DNA from: Flammeovirgaceae bacterium UBA2786
Lineage (GTDB): Bacteria > Bacteroidota > Bacteroidia > Cytophagales > Cyclobacteriaceae
Reading direction: 5' to 3'
Length of the DNA: 64,000 nt
Assembly (NCBI GenBank): GCA_002352225.1
Contig: DEIA01000077.1
Location: 4,947-68,946, forward strand
A model generated the notes under the pieces. The model did no database searches. It was not told the origin of the DNA and saw only the letters and a program-made list of their open reading frames with translations. A program made the translations under genes and the position numbers. Shown piece after piece: positions 1 through 10,025 of the stretch. Each line of letters starts with the position of its first letter. Position 1 is the first letter of the stretch.

Positions 1-3000
1 AATCATAGGCCAACGTAACCTGCTTTAATTTTAGATAACTACCATCGGACAAGAGTTTAGTTGAAAATATATTCATATTCGAACCACCAGGTTCTGCGCC
101 ACCATCGTACGGGCGCGGAACGTTGGTAACATCACCGGGTTTTTGCCACCTATTCAGTTGTGATCTTAACTGGTTATAAAATGTATTTGATCCTGACGCT
201 TCAATGCCATCAAGCTCCTGTGTATAAGTATCCAATCCTCCCTGAAACTGAAACAAAATATCAAGACTAAAACCTTTATACGAAAACGTATTGGACACCC
301 CACCAAAATAATCCGGGAAGCGATCACCTATTACTTTAAGATCTTCGTCCTGCACCCGGTAGGTACGTTCACCATTTTTATCGTACCACATGGGTTTGCC
401 CGTTTCTGAATCTACACCAGCGTACGCTGCGCCCCACAAAAAATCTATTGGCTCACCTACAATCAGTGAATTGCCGAGGCGATCTGCACCATCGGGCAAT
501 TCTAAAAGTTCATTTTTTTGGAATGTAAGATTCAAGTTTGAACTCCACCGAAAATTACCGCTTAACACATTGATTGTGGAAAGCTCAATATCAATTCCCT
601 GGTTTCTGATTTTACCTACATTGGCGAGGACAGCACCAAAACCAGCATCGATGGGAAGTTGCTTATTGAACAACAGGTTTCGATTATCTTTTCTCCAAAA
701 ATCGACAACACCGGATATTCTGGAATTCCAGATTACAACATCAAGGCCAAGGTTTGACTGCAGCGATTCTTCCCACCCGAAAGGAAGTCCTTCAGGACGG
801 CTTAATGTTATGGATTGACTATTCTGGTAGTAGTTTGGAATGGAACTGGTATTGTATACTTGAAGATATTGGAAATCTCCAATTTCTGAATTCCCTGTTA
901 GTCCATACGAGCCTCTTATCTTCATGTTATTGATGAACCTATTTTGCCTCAGGAAATTTTCTTCAGACAATCGCCAGGCCAATCCGCCCGAATAGAAATT
1001 TCCAAATCGCTTGCCGGGGCTGAATCGCGAGCTACCGTCCCTTCGCAGGGTGAAGTCAGCAAAATATTTGTGTTTAAAGTTGTAGGCTGTTTTACCGAAA
1101 AATCCAATCCTGACAGATTTTCCATTACCTTCCCAAGCCCCACTTATCGTACTTGCACTTTGCACTAAGGAAAAAGAAGGGTCAACGAATCCTTGTACAC
1201 TTACACTTAGGTATTCGCTTCGTAAACTTTTGTATTCTGTACCCGCAAGAAAATTTACGTTATGATTAACGCCAAGCGTTTGTTTATAATTTAGCGTAGC
1301 ATTGGTATTAAAGTTTATAGAAAATTGATCAACGCGAAATTTTTGCCCACCGGTTGAAGCGAATAGGGGCATCGTACTCGGAAACAATGACAAGCTTCTT
1401 GGCTTGTTAACATTCACACCTCCAAAACCAGACAGGGTCAACGATGGAGATAGTTCATATCCCAACTGAAGCGATGCAACCGATTGGAGCGTTTCTATAT
1501 TGCGTACAATTTCTTTTGCTGCCTGAACAGCATTGGGCTGGCCCGTTCCTGACAGGACACCGTAGTTCGTATAGTTACCAGACTCATCATAAACCGGAAT
1601 GGACGGTAAAGACGTTACTGCAAGGTACACAGGGTTTGTTGAAACATACTGACCATCAAATGTACCGTTAGACTCCTGAACACTTAATAGTATTTTGGGT
1701 TCAATCGATAGTCTTGGCGTTGGGTGTGAGGTCATATTAAATTGGAAGGTGTAGCGGCTCCAATCGGTGTTTATAATGTGGCCTTCTTGCTTGTTAAAAG
1801 AACCCGACAAATAATATTGAGTTTTATCATCGCCACCCCTATAGGAAATATTGTACAACGAACTTTTTCCTGTTCGGAAAATTGCATCTATCCAGTTTGT
1901 TGTTTTCAAATTCGGATCGTTCGGGTCTCCAAACACACCAAATCCTGATGTGGGATCCTTTCCGGCATTCTCCAATGCTTCATAGCGAAGCTGTGCCAGT
2001 TCCCGTGCATTAAGCATATCGTACAAAGCCGTGGGTTTAACAATTCCCACCTGAGATGAAAATATGATTTCTCCGCTCGTGTTGCGTCCTTTCCGTGTTG
2101 TTATCAACACCACGCCATTAGCCCCCTGTGCGCCATAGATGGCAGACGCTGATGCATCTTTCAAAACGTCAATAGACTCTATATCATTCGGGTTAACCAT
2201 AGCCAAAACGTTGGTAGAAGCAACACCGGAAAGAATACCCGGAATCATCTGGACACCATCAATAATTATTAACGGTGCGTTGGAGGCATTATAGGATCCC
2301 ACGCCCCGAATCTTAAAGTCGACTGCTCCTCCGGGTTGACCTGATGCGGAATTAATTTGCACACCAGAAGCTCTACCCTGCAATGCTTTATCCAGACTTT
2401 GTACGGGAAGGTCCTCAAATTCTGATCCACGCACGGTCGACAAGGCCCCGGTAATCTCTGTTTTTGTTTGCGTAGCGTATCCTGTTACTACTATTTCTAA
2501 AAGCTGAGTAATATCTTGTTTAAGCTCTACATCAATAACTGTTCGGTTGCCCACGGCTATTTCTTCCGACACAAAACCAACGAAACTAAACACCAGCCGG
2601 GCACTATCAGGAACCACTAAGTTATAATTGCCGTCCTCATCAACAGTAGTACCTGTGGTTCCTCCTCTAACCGCAACACTTACACCTGGCAAGACTATGC
2701 CCTCTTCCTTTGAGGTAACTTTTCCGGTAACTGTAATATAGGAAGATGTTTTTTCAACAGGTTCTACAACCTCAATGGATTTTGAGGGTTGTGCTGTTAC
2801 GAAAATGTTTTTATCAATTTGCTTAAATGAAAGGCCTGTTTCCCTGGAGATATAACGCAGCACATCACCAAGCGAACGGTTAGTCATTACAGAATCTCTC
2901 ATCTGGGATTTCTCAATCACCTTTCTGCGATAAGTAAAATGATACTTTGTCTTGGCTTCAATTTCTGTGAATATTTTATCAAGACCACGGTTATCAATCT

Positions 3001-3133
3001 TTATACTGAGGTAAACATGATCCAGCTCTTGCCTGGGGCTGTTGGCATAAAGATTTGGATACGAAAACATACCTACTGCACTCAGCACAATGGTATAATA
3101 CCATGAAGGAACTTGCCGTAGATTTATTTTCAT
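1..3133 (-). CDS. SusC/RagA-family TonB-linked outer membrane receptor with N-terminal STN domain (3' end outside window)
   Basis: Outer membrane TonB-dependent transporter of the SusC type. The minus frame opens at the ATG at 3133-3131 and stays open to the window edge, where it reads VTLAYD, the usual C-terminal barrel motif, so only about 40 residues should be missing. Order: signal peptide (about 1-31), STN domain (about 41-112), carboxypeptidase-regulatory-like beta-sandwich (about 130-205), a plug with GVQINSASGQPGG, IRGVGS and LKDASASAIYGAQGANGV, then the beta-barrel (RRDGSSRFSPGKRFGN). The STN domain is the part that in FecA-like systems contacts a FecR anti-sigma factor, and a FecR gene lies directly upstream on the same strand. 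I infer that this receptor both imports a ligand and signals. No SusD is visible in the window for it; one may lie beyond base 1. The substrate cannot be told. Confidence 0.93.
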   Translation of the reverse strand, partial: MKINLRQVPSWYYTIVLSAVGMFSYPNLYANSPRQELDHVYLSIKIDNRGLDKIFTEIEAKTKYHFTYRRKVIEKSQMRDSVMTNRSLGDVLRYISRETGLSFKQIDKNIFVTAQPSKSIEVVEPVEKTSSYITVTGKVTSKEEGIVLPGVSVAVRGGTTGTTVDEDGNYNLVVPDSARLVFSFVGFVSEEIAVGNRTVIDVELKQDITQLLEIVVTGYATQTKTEITGALSTVRGSEFEDLPVQSLDKALQGRASGVQINSASGQPGGAVDFKIRGVGSYNASNAPLIIIDGVQMIPGILSGVASTNVLAMVNPNDIESIDVLKDASASAIYGAQGANGVVLITTRKGRNTSGEIIFSSQVGIVKPTALYDMLNARELAQLRYEALENAGKDPTSGFGVFGDPNDPNLKTTNWIDAIFRTGKSSLYNISYRGGDDKTQYYLSGSFNKQEGHIINTDWSRYTFQFNMTSHPTPRLSIEPKILLSVQESNGTFDGQYVSTNPVYLAVTSLPSIPVYDESGNYTNYGVLSGTGQPNAVQAAKEIVRNIETLQSVASLQLGYELSPSLTLSGFGGVNVNKPRSLSLFPSTMPLFASTGGQKFRVDQFSINFNTNATLNYKQTLGVNHNVNFLAGTEYKSLRSEYLSVSVQGFVDPSFSLVQSASTISGAWEGNGKSVRIGFFGKTAYNFKHKYFADFTLRRDGSSRFSPGKRFGNFYSGGLAWRLSEENFLRQNRFINNMKIRGSYGLTGNSEIGDFQYLQVYNTSSIPNYYQNSQSITLSRPEGLPFGWEESLQSNLGLDVVIWNSRISGVVDFWRKDNRNLLFNKQLPIDAGFGAVLANVGKIRNQGIDIELSTINVLSGNFRWSSNLNLTFQKNELLELPDGADRLGNSLIVGEPIDFLWGAAYAGVDSETGKPMWYDKNGERTYRVQDEDLKVIGDRFPDYFGGVSNTFSYKGFSLDILFQFQGGLDTYTQELDGIEASGSNTFYNQLRSQLNRWQKPGDVTNVPRPYDGGAEPGGSNMNIFSTKLLSDGSYLKLKQVTLAYD

Positions 3134-3165
3134 GCGCGGTAGTTTTGCAGAAGCGTCAGCTACGC

Positions 3166-4197
3166 TTACTCTCCAATATAGATTGTTTTGTCGCGGATGA
3201 CATACTCAAAATTGAGAGAGAAGCTTAATCCCTTTAGAACCGTTTCGAGCGATTCATTATCAAAACTACCATTGAAGTCGTTTTCTACGTTCGGTTTTTT
3301 TCTGACAATGAATTCAACACCATACCACCGTTCTAATGTTTCTTCAATTTCATCAAAACTGGCGTCTTTAAAGGTGATTATACCGTCCTTCCAACGAGCA
3401 ATTTCATTTAAATCAAAACTGGAGCGCACAATCTGCTGGCTCCGTTTTGAGTAGGTGGCTCGCTGAGACGGAACAAGTTGAAAGGCGTTGTCTTTTCTTA
3501 TCGTATCCATTACAACCACAGTACCGGTTACCAAAGCAACATCAACCTGATCGCTGCCCGGATAGGCTTTGATATTGAAAGTAGTACCCAATACTGTAGT
3601 CTGGATATTTTCTGAATGCACGATGAATGGTCGCTGAATATCCCGTTTTACCTGGAAGAAAGCCTCCCCTTCCAAAAACACTTCTCGTTTACCGGATGAA
3701 AATTTTTCAGGATAACGAATGCGGCTACCTGCATTGAGATTAATGGTAGTCCCGTCATTAAGATGAAGGGTAATTCTTGTTCCATTAGGAGCTACGGCTT
3801 CACGCGCAAAGTCTTCTGCAGCAATTGCCTCTGGTTCAAGAGGGACAACCCTTCGAAAAACGGCAACGGCAGAAATAATTACGACAACAATTGCGGCATA
3901 CCGTACCACCTTACCATACCAGGTTGAAGTCTGTTGCTTTTCAGGCTGTTGGATTCTATTTTGGATCGTATTCCATATAGCCTCACGTTTGGTGGAACTC
4001 AACGCCTGTTTATCAAAAGCGACTTTACCAATAATATATTGCTTTGCCTCATTAACATATTCAGCCCGTGCAGGGTCACGTTCCATCCAGACCCTCCAAA
4101 ATGACTCACACTCGTGATCCGGATTAACAATCCATTTCACAAAATAATCGTCATTTAGTAATTGTTTAACGTTCTCATCAACCTTCACATCGTTCAT
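3166..4197 (-). CDS. FecR-family anti-sigma factor (DUF4974 C-terminus)
   Basis: Inner-membrane anti-sigma factor of 343 residues. The N-terminal cytoplasmic part (about 1-95) has the usual acidic and aromatic character and should bind the sigma factor. One transmembrane helix follows (about 98-117, AAIVVVIISAVAVF). The periplasmic FecR domain starts near residue 135 (VAPNGTRITLHLNDGTTINLNAGSRI is characteristic; FLEGEAFFQV follows). The last 75 residues look like DUF4974, an STN-like fold. The gene ends 32 bases before the STN-SusC gene on the same strand, so the two are probably co-transcribed. Its likely sigma partner is divergent, starting about 160 bases away. Family assignment is firm; partner assignment rests on position. 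Confidence 0.93.
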   Translation of the reverse strand: MNDVKVDENVKQLLNDDYFVKWIVNPDHECESFWRVWMERDPARAEYVNEAKQYIIGKVAFDKQALSSTKREAIWNTIQNRIQQPEKQQTSTWYGKVVRYAAIVVVIISAVAVFRRVVPLEPEAIAAEDFAREAVAPNGTRITLHLNDGTTINLNAGSRIRYPEKFSSGKREVFLEGEAFFQVKRDIQRPFIVHSENIQTTVLGTTFNIKAYPGSDQVDVALVTGTVVVMDTIRKDNAFQLVPSQRATYSKRSQQIVRSSFDLNEIARWKDGIITFKDASFDEIEETLERWYGVEFIVRKKPNVENDFNGSFDNESLETVLKGLSFSLNFEYVIRDKTIYIGE

Positions 4198-4355
4198 ATT
4201 TTTTGTGTCTTAACTCCACAGGCTCAATGGAATTGAGACAAAGGTGTTCAATTTCTACTCTCTTTTTTAAAGAAATACCGGTTAAAAAAATTGTCACCAT
4301 GAATTTTGGTCGATTTTATACCACAATTTAGGTTTTGTTAAAAGATTTAAATACA

Positions 4356-4991
4356 ATGGACACAATTTTTAGATTTATGACTGTACCTGAAAGTCTGAAA
4401 AATAACCACTTTTTGAAGATAGAAAGAAGTAATTCAAAGGTTACCGATGAGGAGGTGTGGTTGGCATTTCAGAATGATAGTACGGTAGCGTTTAAGCACC
4501 TTTACCATGTTTATGTTGATTCGCTCTATTCCTATGGCAAAAAATTGACTCCGGCATACAATTTTGTTGAAGATGTCATTCAGGATATGTTCATCGATCT
4601 TTGGAACAGCCGTCATAGACTGGGAGAAGTCACCAATGTAAAAGCCTATCTTTTTGTTAGTTTTCGCAGGCGTTTGCTACACGTATTGAAAAAAAACAAT
4701 AAGTATCCTGTACTGGTTAAACTTTCTGATGTCCAGGATATTCAGGATACTATGGATTCAGATCAGGAGAGTTCCTATGAAAAAGTTACCTCCATTCTTA
4801 AAAATTTACCCGAACGGCAACAAGAAGCAATTTTTTTACGCTTCCAAAGTGGGTTATCCTGCCAGGAAATTGCAAAAATATTGAATATCAACTCACAATC
4901 GGTCTATAACCTGATCCATAAAGCCATAAAATCTCTGCGTACCAGCGCCTTATCACTCATATTCCTTATTGTTTTAGTTGGAGGTTCTTAA
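4356..4991 (+). CDS. ECF-type RNA polymerase sigma factor (FecI-like)
   Basis: Sigma-70 family extracytoplasmic-function factor of about 211 residues. Region 2 is visible in FKHLYHVYVDSLYSYGKKL and VEDVIQDMFIDLWNSR; region 4 in LPERQQEAIFLRFQSGLSCQEIA followed by a helix-turn-helix (NINSQSVYNLIHKAIKSLR). I chose the ATG at 4356; an in-frame TTG at 4335 and another ATG at 4377 are alternatives. It is divergent from FecR (start codons about 160 bases apart), whereas in this phylum sigma, FecR and SusC usually run in one direction. The end is a hydrophobic stretch (ALSLIFLIVLVGGS), perhaps a membrane-associating tail. It probably controls one or both receptor operons beside it. Confidence 0.92.
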   Translation: MDTIFRFMTVPESLKNNHFLKIERSNSKVTDEEVWLAFQNDSTVAFKHLYHVYVDSLYSYGKKLTPAYNFVEDVIQDMFIDLWNSRHRLGEVTNVKAYLFVSFRRRLLHVLKKNNKYPVLVKLSDVQDIQDTMDSDQESSYEKVTSILKNLPERQQEAIFLRFQSGLSCQEIAKILNINSQSVYNLIHKAIKSLRTSALSLIFLIVLVGGS

Positions 4992-5389
4992 GTCCCCACC
5001 GCTAACCTTCTTAACAAATTCTATTTGGCGTACTGCTTTCTGTGCAGAGTAAACAATTCAATTTACTTTTTTTAGAATCCACTAGCAGGCAGATACACGC
5101 CTGTAAGCCTCCTGAAAAGTGGAACTTAGCTCGTTTCACCTGAAAAATAAAATTTCGTAAGCAGGCTGAAATTCAATTTTCTAAAAAAGAAAATTGATTT
5201 CGGAGAGTATAAAAAAGGGTAAAGTAGCTCTATACCATTAAATGCCAACTGAAATGAGGCATCAAATAGGTGAGAAGTACAATGAATTTTAAGGATGCAT
5301 AATGGCAGTTTACCGGGTAGCAACGGAATAATAAAATTTCAACATGTAAGAATCATATAACCTAACTATTAAAACCAAAACGATTAACT
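4992..5389. promoter_or_regulatory. Long leader/intergenic region with a stable AT-rich hairpin
   Basis: 398 bases without a gene, between the sigma gene and susC. The clearest structure is an inverted repeat at 5168-5201: arms TCAATTTTCT and AGAAAATTGA around an A5 loop, extended by GAAA/TTTC with one bulged T, giving a stem of about 14 bp. No run of T follows it, so it does not look like a terminator. It lies about 190 bases upstream of the susC start and could be an untranslated-leader structure. I did not find a clean TTTG/TAnnTTTG promoter pair. Confidence 0.5.
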
Positions 5390-8300
5390 ATGAACAGAAA
5401 GTTTACAAGATTATTAACCTTGTTAATGGTGTTTGCGGCCCACATAGTGGTTGCCCAGCAAATAACTATTACGGGGAGGGTGACCGATGATACGGGTAGT
5501 GCCCTGCCGGGGGTGAGTATACTCATCAAAGGAACCAATGATGGAACCCATAGCGATGCGGAAGGCAGATATGTGGTTTCAACACGCGTTGGGGCCGAGT
5601 TGGTATTCAGCTTTATTGGGATGAAAACGGTGGAACGGGTGATAAGTGCCAATTCTAACGTGCTAAACATTTCCCTTGAAACGGATGCTACTTTTCTGAA
5701 TGAAGTTTTGATCGTTGCCTATGGAGATCAGGAAAAGAAAGCAATTGTAGGTTCGGTAGCGTCCTTAGACAGTAAGACACTGGAGAAACAGCAGATAACA
5801 AACGTTGGACAAGCGCTTCAGGGAACAGTGCCCGGTGTGTTGGTTGCAAATTCGGGGGGGCAGCCAGGCAGCAATCCTGTAATTCGTATCAGGGGTATTG
5901 CTTCTGCTAATGCATCTGCTTCACCACTTATTGTGGTAGATGGTGTGCCCTACAATGGTAGTCTAAACAACATCAGTGCAGAGCAAATTGAAACCATGAA
6001 CGTATTGAAAGACGCCTCATCAACCGCACTGTATGGCTCAAGGGGTTCTAACGGGGTTATCATCATCACCACAAAAAGAGGAAAGTTTAATGCAACGCCC
6101 ACTATAACACTAAGTTCAACAATGGGGGTTTCATCTCCGGCTGTTCCTTTGCACAAGAGGGTGGGAACGGAAGACCTGTTTGCCTACAATTGGGAAGCGC
6201 TACGAAATACAGACATGTATGTAAACGGCAATTCGGCTGTCAATGCTGGTTATAATGCAGCCAATAATATTGTTTCCACTTTCGGTTATAACCCATACAA
6301 TGTACCTAACCCGATTTTTGAGAATGGGGAGATGAATCCCAGCAGACAACTGCTTTGGGAAACGGATTGGGAGGACCTGATTTTGCGAGATCAGTCAGTT
6401 CGCCAGGAGCACAGTTTAAGTGTGGGCGGAGGAAGTGAGAAAACCAAATACTTCTTTTCTGGAAACCTCCTGAAACAACAGGGAAATGTTAAAACTTCCG
6501 AACTGGACCGGATCAGTACCCGTTTGAATGTCACTTCCCAGATAACCAATTGGTTGGAGTTAGGGATGAATAACTCACTTTCCCTTACCGAAAGTGTAGC
6601 CCCTAACCAGGATGGCAGCGGATACTTTGGATCCACGCAGAATATTTATCAGATGTCACCCATCTATCCCGTCCATAGGCGTGACGAACAAGGAAATCTG
6701 ATACTTGATAGTGAAGGTAATCCGATTTATGACTTTGGTATTGGCTCCGGGCTTGTCAATGCCGTCAGGCCGATTTTGGCAGGCGACAACATAATAGGGG
6801 CATTCGAAAACTATAAGTCGCAGACAAAAACTACCAACATTACAACCAATGCGTATTTGAATGTCAAATTCCTGAAAGATTTTTCCTTTCGCACCAGCTT
6901 TGCGTACGAAAATTTCCTGACCAATGGGTACAACTATGCTTCGCCAGAATATGGTTACGCGGCAGCCAATGGTGGTAGCATTGCTCAAAGCAGAAACATC
7001 TTTACCACGGTGAATTTTTTTAACAAACTTACTTACGACAAGACGTTTGGGTCACACTCCGTTACTGCCGATGCCATCTTTGAAACCTACCAGGGTAAAA
7101 ATGATACCTTCAGTGCATCCGCTAATGGCTTCTTACCGGGTGTTGTGGTGATAGGCGGAAGAACAAACCTTACCAATATTGGTGGAGGTATAGACGAAGA
7201 GCGGCTACTAAGTTACCTTGGCCGTTTGTCATACAATTACGGAGAAAAATATTTTCTTGAAGGATCCTTCCGCAGAGATGGTTCAAGTCGTTTTGCGGAA
7301 GATGTTCGGTGGGGAAATTTCTTCTCAATAGGTGGTTCCTGGATTATGTCAGAAGAAGGTTTCCTGAACAGTATTGATCAACTTAGTTTCTTAAAATTAA
7401 AGACCTCCTATGGAGAGTTGGGAAATAATAGGTTAGGCTCTTACTTTCCTTATCTGCAGCTTTTTGAAACGGGCTGGAACGAAGGAGGCCTTAGTGGTGT
7501 GCTTGTGGGTGCGACTACCGATCCCAAACTGTTATGGGAAAAAACAGCCAGTTTTAACGTAGGTGCAGAGTTTGGTCTATTCAACAACCGCATTTCGGGT
7601 TTGATCGAGTACTATAACAAAGAATCCATTGACCTCATCTTCAGCAAGCCCGTTTCGCCATCAACGGGTGATAGAAGTGTTACCACCAATATTGGTGCAC
7701 TTAGAAACTATGGCCTCGAAGTAACACTAAATGCGAATGTGTTGAAACGAGACAAATTCAACTGGGATGCGGGTGTCAACCTTTCATTTGATAGAAATGA
7801 GTTTACAGAGTTATCTCAGAAAGAAATAATAAGTGGAGCAAATAAGTATACCATTGGAAGTTCCATTTACGACTTCTTCATTCAGGAATGGGCCGGGGTA
7901 GATCCGGCCGATGGCTACGGTATGTGGTACATGGACGTAACCGATTCAAACGGAAATCCGACTGGTGAGCGAACAACAACCAAAAATTATTCAGATGCTG
8001 ACCGGTATTATGTAGGATCAGCGTTACCCAAAATGATTGGCGGTTTAAATACCAATATCACATACGGAAATTTCGACTTCAACATGTTGTTCAGTTTCAG
8101 CGTGGGTTCAAAATTGTATGATTGGGATTATGCTAACTTGATGAGTTCGGTTAATGTTGGCGAAAATTTTCACCCCGATATTGCCAAACGGTGGCAACAA
8201 CCAGGTGATGTTACCGATGTGCCAATTCTGGCCACACAATTACCCATCCCCAATGCCAACGGTACCTTCACGAACAGAAACGTTAGTTTTTCTTCACAGT

Positions 8301-8545
8301 CAACCCGTTTCTTGTTTGATAACAACTGGCTCAGACTTCGTGCAGTTACAGTAGGCTATACTTTACCCAATACCATAGCACAAAAGTTTTACATGAAAAA
8401 CCTCCGGGTTTTCCTTAGGGGCGACAACCTTTTAACCTTCTCATCTCTTAAAGGGGGCGACCCCGAGCAGGGAATAGCCGGTCAGTCTGGTTTAAGATCC
8501 AGTATTCTCAGAACAGGATCACTGGGTGTGAATATTCAATTCTAA
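5390..8545 (+). CDS. SusC/RagA-family TonB-linked outer membrane protein
   Basis: Full-length SusC-type receptor of 1051 residues: signal peptide (1-22, ending VVAQ), carboxypeptidase-regulatory-like domain (about 24-105, ITGRVTDDTGSALPGVSILIKG), TonB-box-like segment (NEVLIVAYGDQEKKAIVGS), plug (GVLVANSGGQPGSNPVIRIRG; MNVLKDASSTALYGSRGSNG), 22-strand-type barrel (RRDGSSRFAEDVRWGNFFSIG) and a C-terminal final strand (TGSLGVNIQF). Unlike the receptor at the window start it lacks an STN domain, so it should transport without signalling. A SusD gene follows after 6 bases, so the pair should form one transport complex. A G7 run at 5854-5860 is in frame. The substrate, sugar or peptide, is not shown by the sequence. 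Confidence 0.95.
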   Translation: MNRKFTRLLTLLMVFAAHIVVAQQITITGRVTDDTGSALPGVSILIKGTNDGTHSDAEGRYVVSTRVGAELVFSFIGMKTVERVISANSNVLNISLETDATFLNEVLIVAYGDQEKKAIVGSVASLDSKTLEKQQITNVGQALQGTVPGVLVANSGGQPGSNPVIRIRGIASANASASPLIVVDGVPYNGSLNNISAEQIETMNVLKDASSTALYGSRGSNGVIIITTKRGKFNATPTITLSSTMGVSSPAVPLHKRVGTEDLFAYNWEALRNTDMYVNGNSAVNAGYNAANNIVSTFGYNPYNVPNPIFENGEMNPSRQLLWETDWEDLILRDQSVRQEHSLSVGGGSEKTKYFFSGNLLKQQGNVKTSELDRISTRLNVTSQITNWLELGMNNSLSLTESVAPNQDGSGYFGSTQNIYQMSPIYPVHRRDEQGNLILDSEGNPIYDFGIGSGLVNAVRPILAGDNIIGAFENYKSQTKTTNITTNAYLNVKFLKDFSFRTSFAYENFLTNGYNYASPEYGYAAANGGSIAQSRNIFTTVNFFNKLTYDKTFGSHSVTADAIFETYQGKNDTFSASANGFLPGVVVIGGRTNLTNIGGGIDEERLLSYLGRLSYNYGEKYFLEGSFRRDGSSRFAEDVRWGNFFSIGGSWIMSEEGFLNSIDQLSFLKLKTSYGELGNNRLGSYFPYLQLFETGWNEGGLSGVLVGATTDPKLLWEKTASFNVGAEFGLFNNRISGLIEYYNKESIDLIFSKPVSPSTGDRSVTTNIGALRNYGLEVTLNANVLKRDKFNWDAGVNLSFDRNEFTELSQKEIISGANKYTIGSSIYDFFIQEWAGVDPADGYGMWYMDVTDSNGNPTGERTTTKNYSDADRYYVGSALPKMIGGLNTNITYGNFDFNMLFSFSVGSKLYDWDYANLMSSVNVGENFHPDIAKRWQQPGDVTDVPILATQLPIPNANGTFTNRNVSFSSQSTRFLFDNNWLRLRAVTVGYTLPNTIAQKFYMKNLRVFLRGDNLLTFSSLKGGDPEQGIAGQSGLRSSILRTGSLGVNIQF

Positions 8546-8551
8546 AAGATA

Positions 8552-9982
8552 ATGGCGATGAAAAAAAATATTTTTAAAATAGCGATGACATGGTTTGCCT
8601 TGGTTATAATGACCGGGTGTGCCGACTACTTGAATGAGCCTAAGCCAACGACATCTGTTGACGAAGGTCTGATTTATTCTTCACGCGAGGCAGCCGAGGC
8701 ACATCTGGCGGGCATCACACGATTGTCGCGGGCAGTTTACAATAGCGTTAGCTCTGCAAACCTCAGCACAATCTATTGCGCACGATCTTTAAAAGGAAAT
8801 GATTTTATATCCATACCCGGCAATGCGTGGTATCGTTCAGATTACGACTATACTGATTTGTTTGAAAATGGAATACGTTCATGGTTTACCTGGGTGTTTA
8901 TGTATGACGTTATTCAACAAATTAATGTGTTTATCAATGGCGTGACCAATTCAGAAACGATCAGTAGCCTGGATAAGACCCAGTTGTTAGGGCAGGCCAG
9001 AACATGGCGCGCATACTGTTACTTCGAGCTTTCTCTGGAGTTTAATCTTACCTATCAAAAGGATCCTGAAGCATTGGCTCCTCCCATTTACCTCGAGGTT
9101 ACAGCAGAAGGAAAGCCAATGTCTACATTAAACCAAATATATAATGAGGTGATCATCCCTGATCTTCAATTTGCAGTGGACAATTTGGATGAAACCCGAT
9201 TGGTTAAATCGTTTATCAATGTACATGTTGCCGAAGGACTTTTGGCTAGAGTTTATCAGGTAACGGGCAATTGGCCCCTCGCGGAAGAAATGGCACACCG
9301 GGCGTATGGTGGTGTTGTAAACAATGCACTGGCCGCGTCATCATATATAGACGGCTTTGACGACTTTACCAATACAGAATGGATATGGGGCATGCAAAAC
9401 ACAACCGATCAAACGGCTTCCTGGTACATATCGCCTTCCACCATTTCAGACCACGTAAACGGGTATTATAAATCACTATTTGTCAACGCAAATTTCGTAA
9501 ACCAGTTCTCGGCAACTGATGTTCGGAATACTTTTTTTGAGGTAAACAACGTAACCGATTACCGGCAATATGCAACAACCAAGTTTACATTCGACTTTGA
9601 ATCAGATATGGTGTTGATGCGCACTGCCGAAATGATCCTCATCGAAGCCGAGGCCATGTTTAGAAATAACAAAGCGGCAGATGCGCATAATCTGTTGTTT
9701 GCCTTACAGTACAATCGCGACCCAAGTGCTGTAAAAAGCTCGAATACAGGCGATGCGCTGATGGAGGAAATTTTGCTTGAAAGAAGAAAAGAACTCTACC
9801 TGGAATTTGGGGTGGAGTGGTATGATGCCAAACGTTTGCAACGTGGAATCACCCGCGATGCCAAACATAGTATTATTGTTAATCTGGTGCCTAACGATCC
9901 AAGGTTTGTGGTTTATGTTCCGCTGGAAGAATTGAACTCCAACCCGAACATTGACGAGAGCGTAAACCAACGCTGGCAATAG
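8552..9982 (+). CDS. SusD/RagB-family nutrient-binding outer membrane lipoprotein
   Basis: Lipoprotein of 476 residues that caps the SusC barrel and binds the substrate at the cell surface. The signal peptide ends in a lipobox (ALVIMTGC). The body has the TPR-rich SusD fold: ARTWRAYCYFELSLEFN in the N-terminal half and, near the end, the family signature EEILLERRKELYLEFGVEWYDAKR-type block (about residues 405-430). Two starts are possible, ATG 8552 and ATG 8558 (MKKNIF). It is 6 bases after susC and about 45 bases before the next lipoprotein gene, so it is the middle gene of a three-gene operon. Confidence 0.94.
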   Translation: MAMKKNIFKIAMTWFALVIMTGCADYLNEPKPTTSVDEGLIYSSREAAEAHLAGITRLSRAVYNSVSSANLSTIYCARSLKGNDFISIPGNAWYRSDYDYTDLFENGIRSWFTWVFMYDVIQQINVFINGVTNSETISSLDKTQLLGQARTWRAYCYFELSLEFNLTYQKDPEALAPPIYLEVTAEGKPMSTLNQIYNEVIIPDLQFAVDNLDETRLVKSFINVHVAEGLLARVYQVTGNWPLAEEMAHRAYGGVVNNALAASSYIDGFDDFTNTEWIWGMQNTTDQTASWYISPSTISDHVNGYYKSLFVNANFVNQFSATDVRNTFFEVNNVTDYRQYATTKFTFDFESDMVLMRTAEMILIEAEAMFRNNKAADAHNLLFALQYNRDPSAVKSSNTGDALMEEILLERRKELYLEFGVEWYDAKRLQRGITRDAKHSIIVNLVPNDPRFVVYVPLEELNSNPNIDESVNQRWQ

Positions 9983-10025
9983 CGATCAGTAAAAGGAGAG
10001 TTGATAAATTTATAAACAGAGATAA

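Noticed and set aside
5854..5860. G7 run in susC as a second slippage site
   Set aside because: The gene is in frame and the run is short; similar runs at 34223-34229 and in bamA are also in frame.
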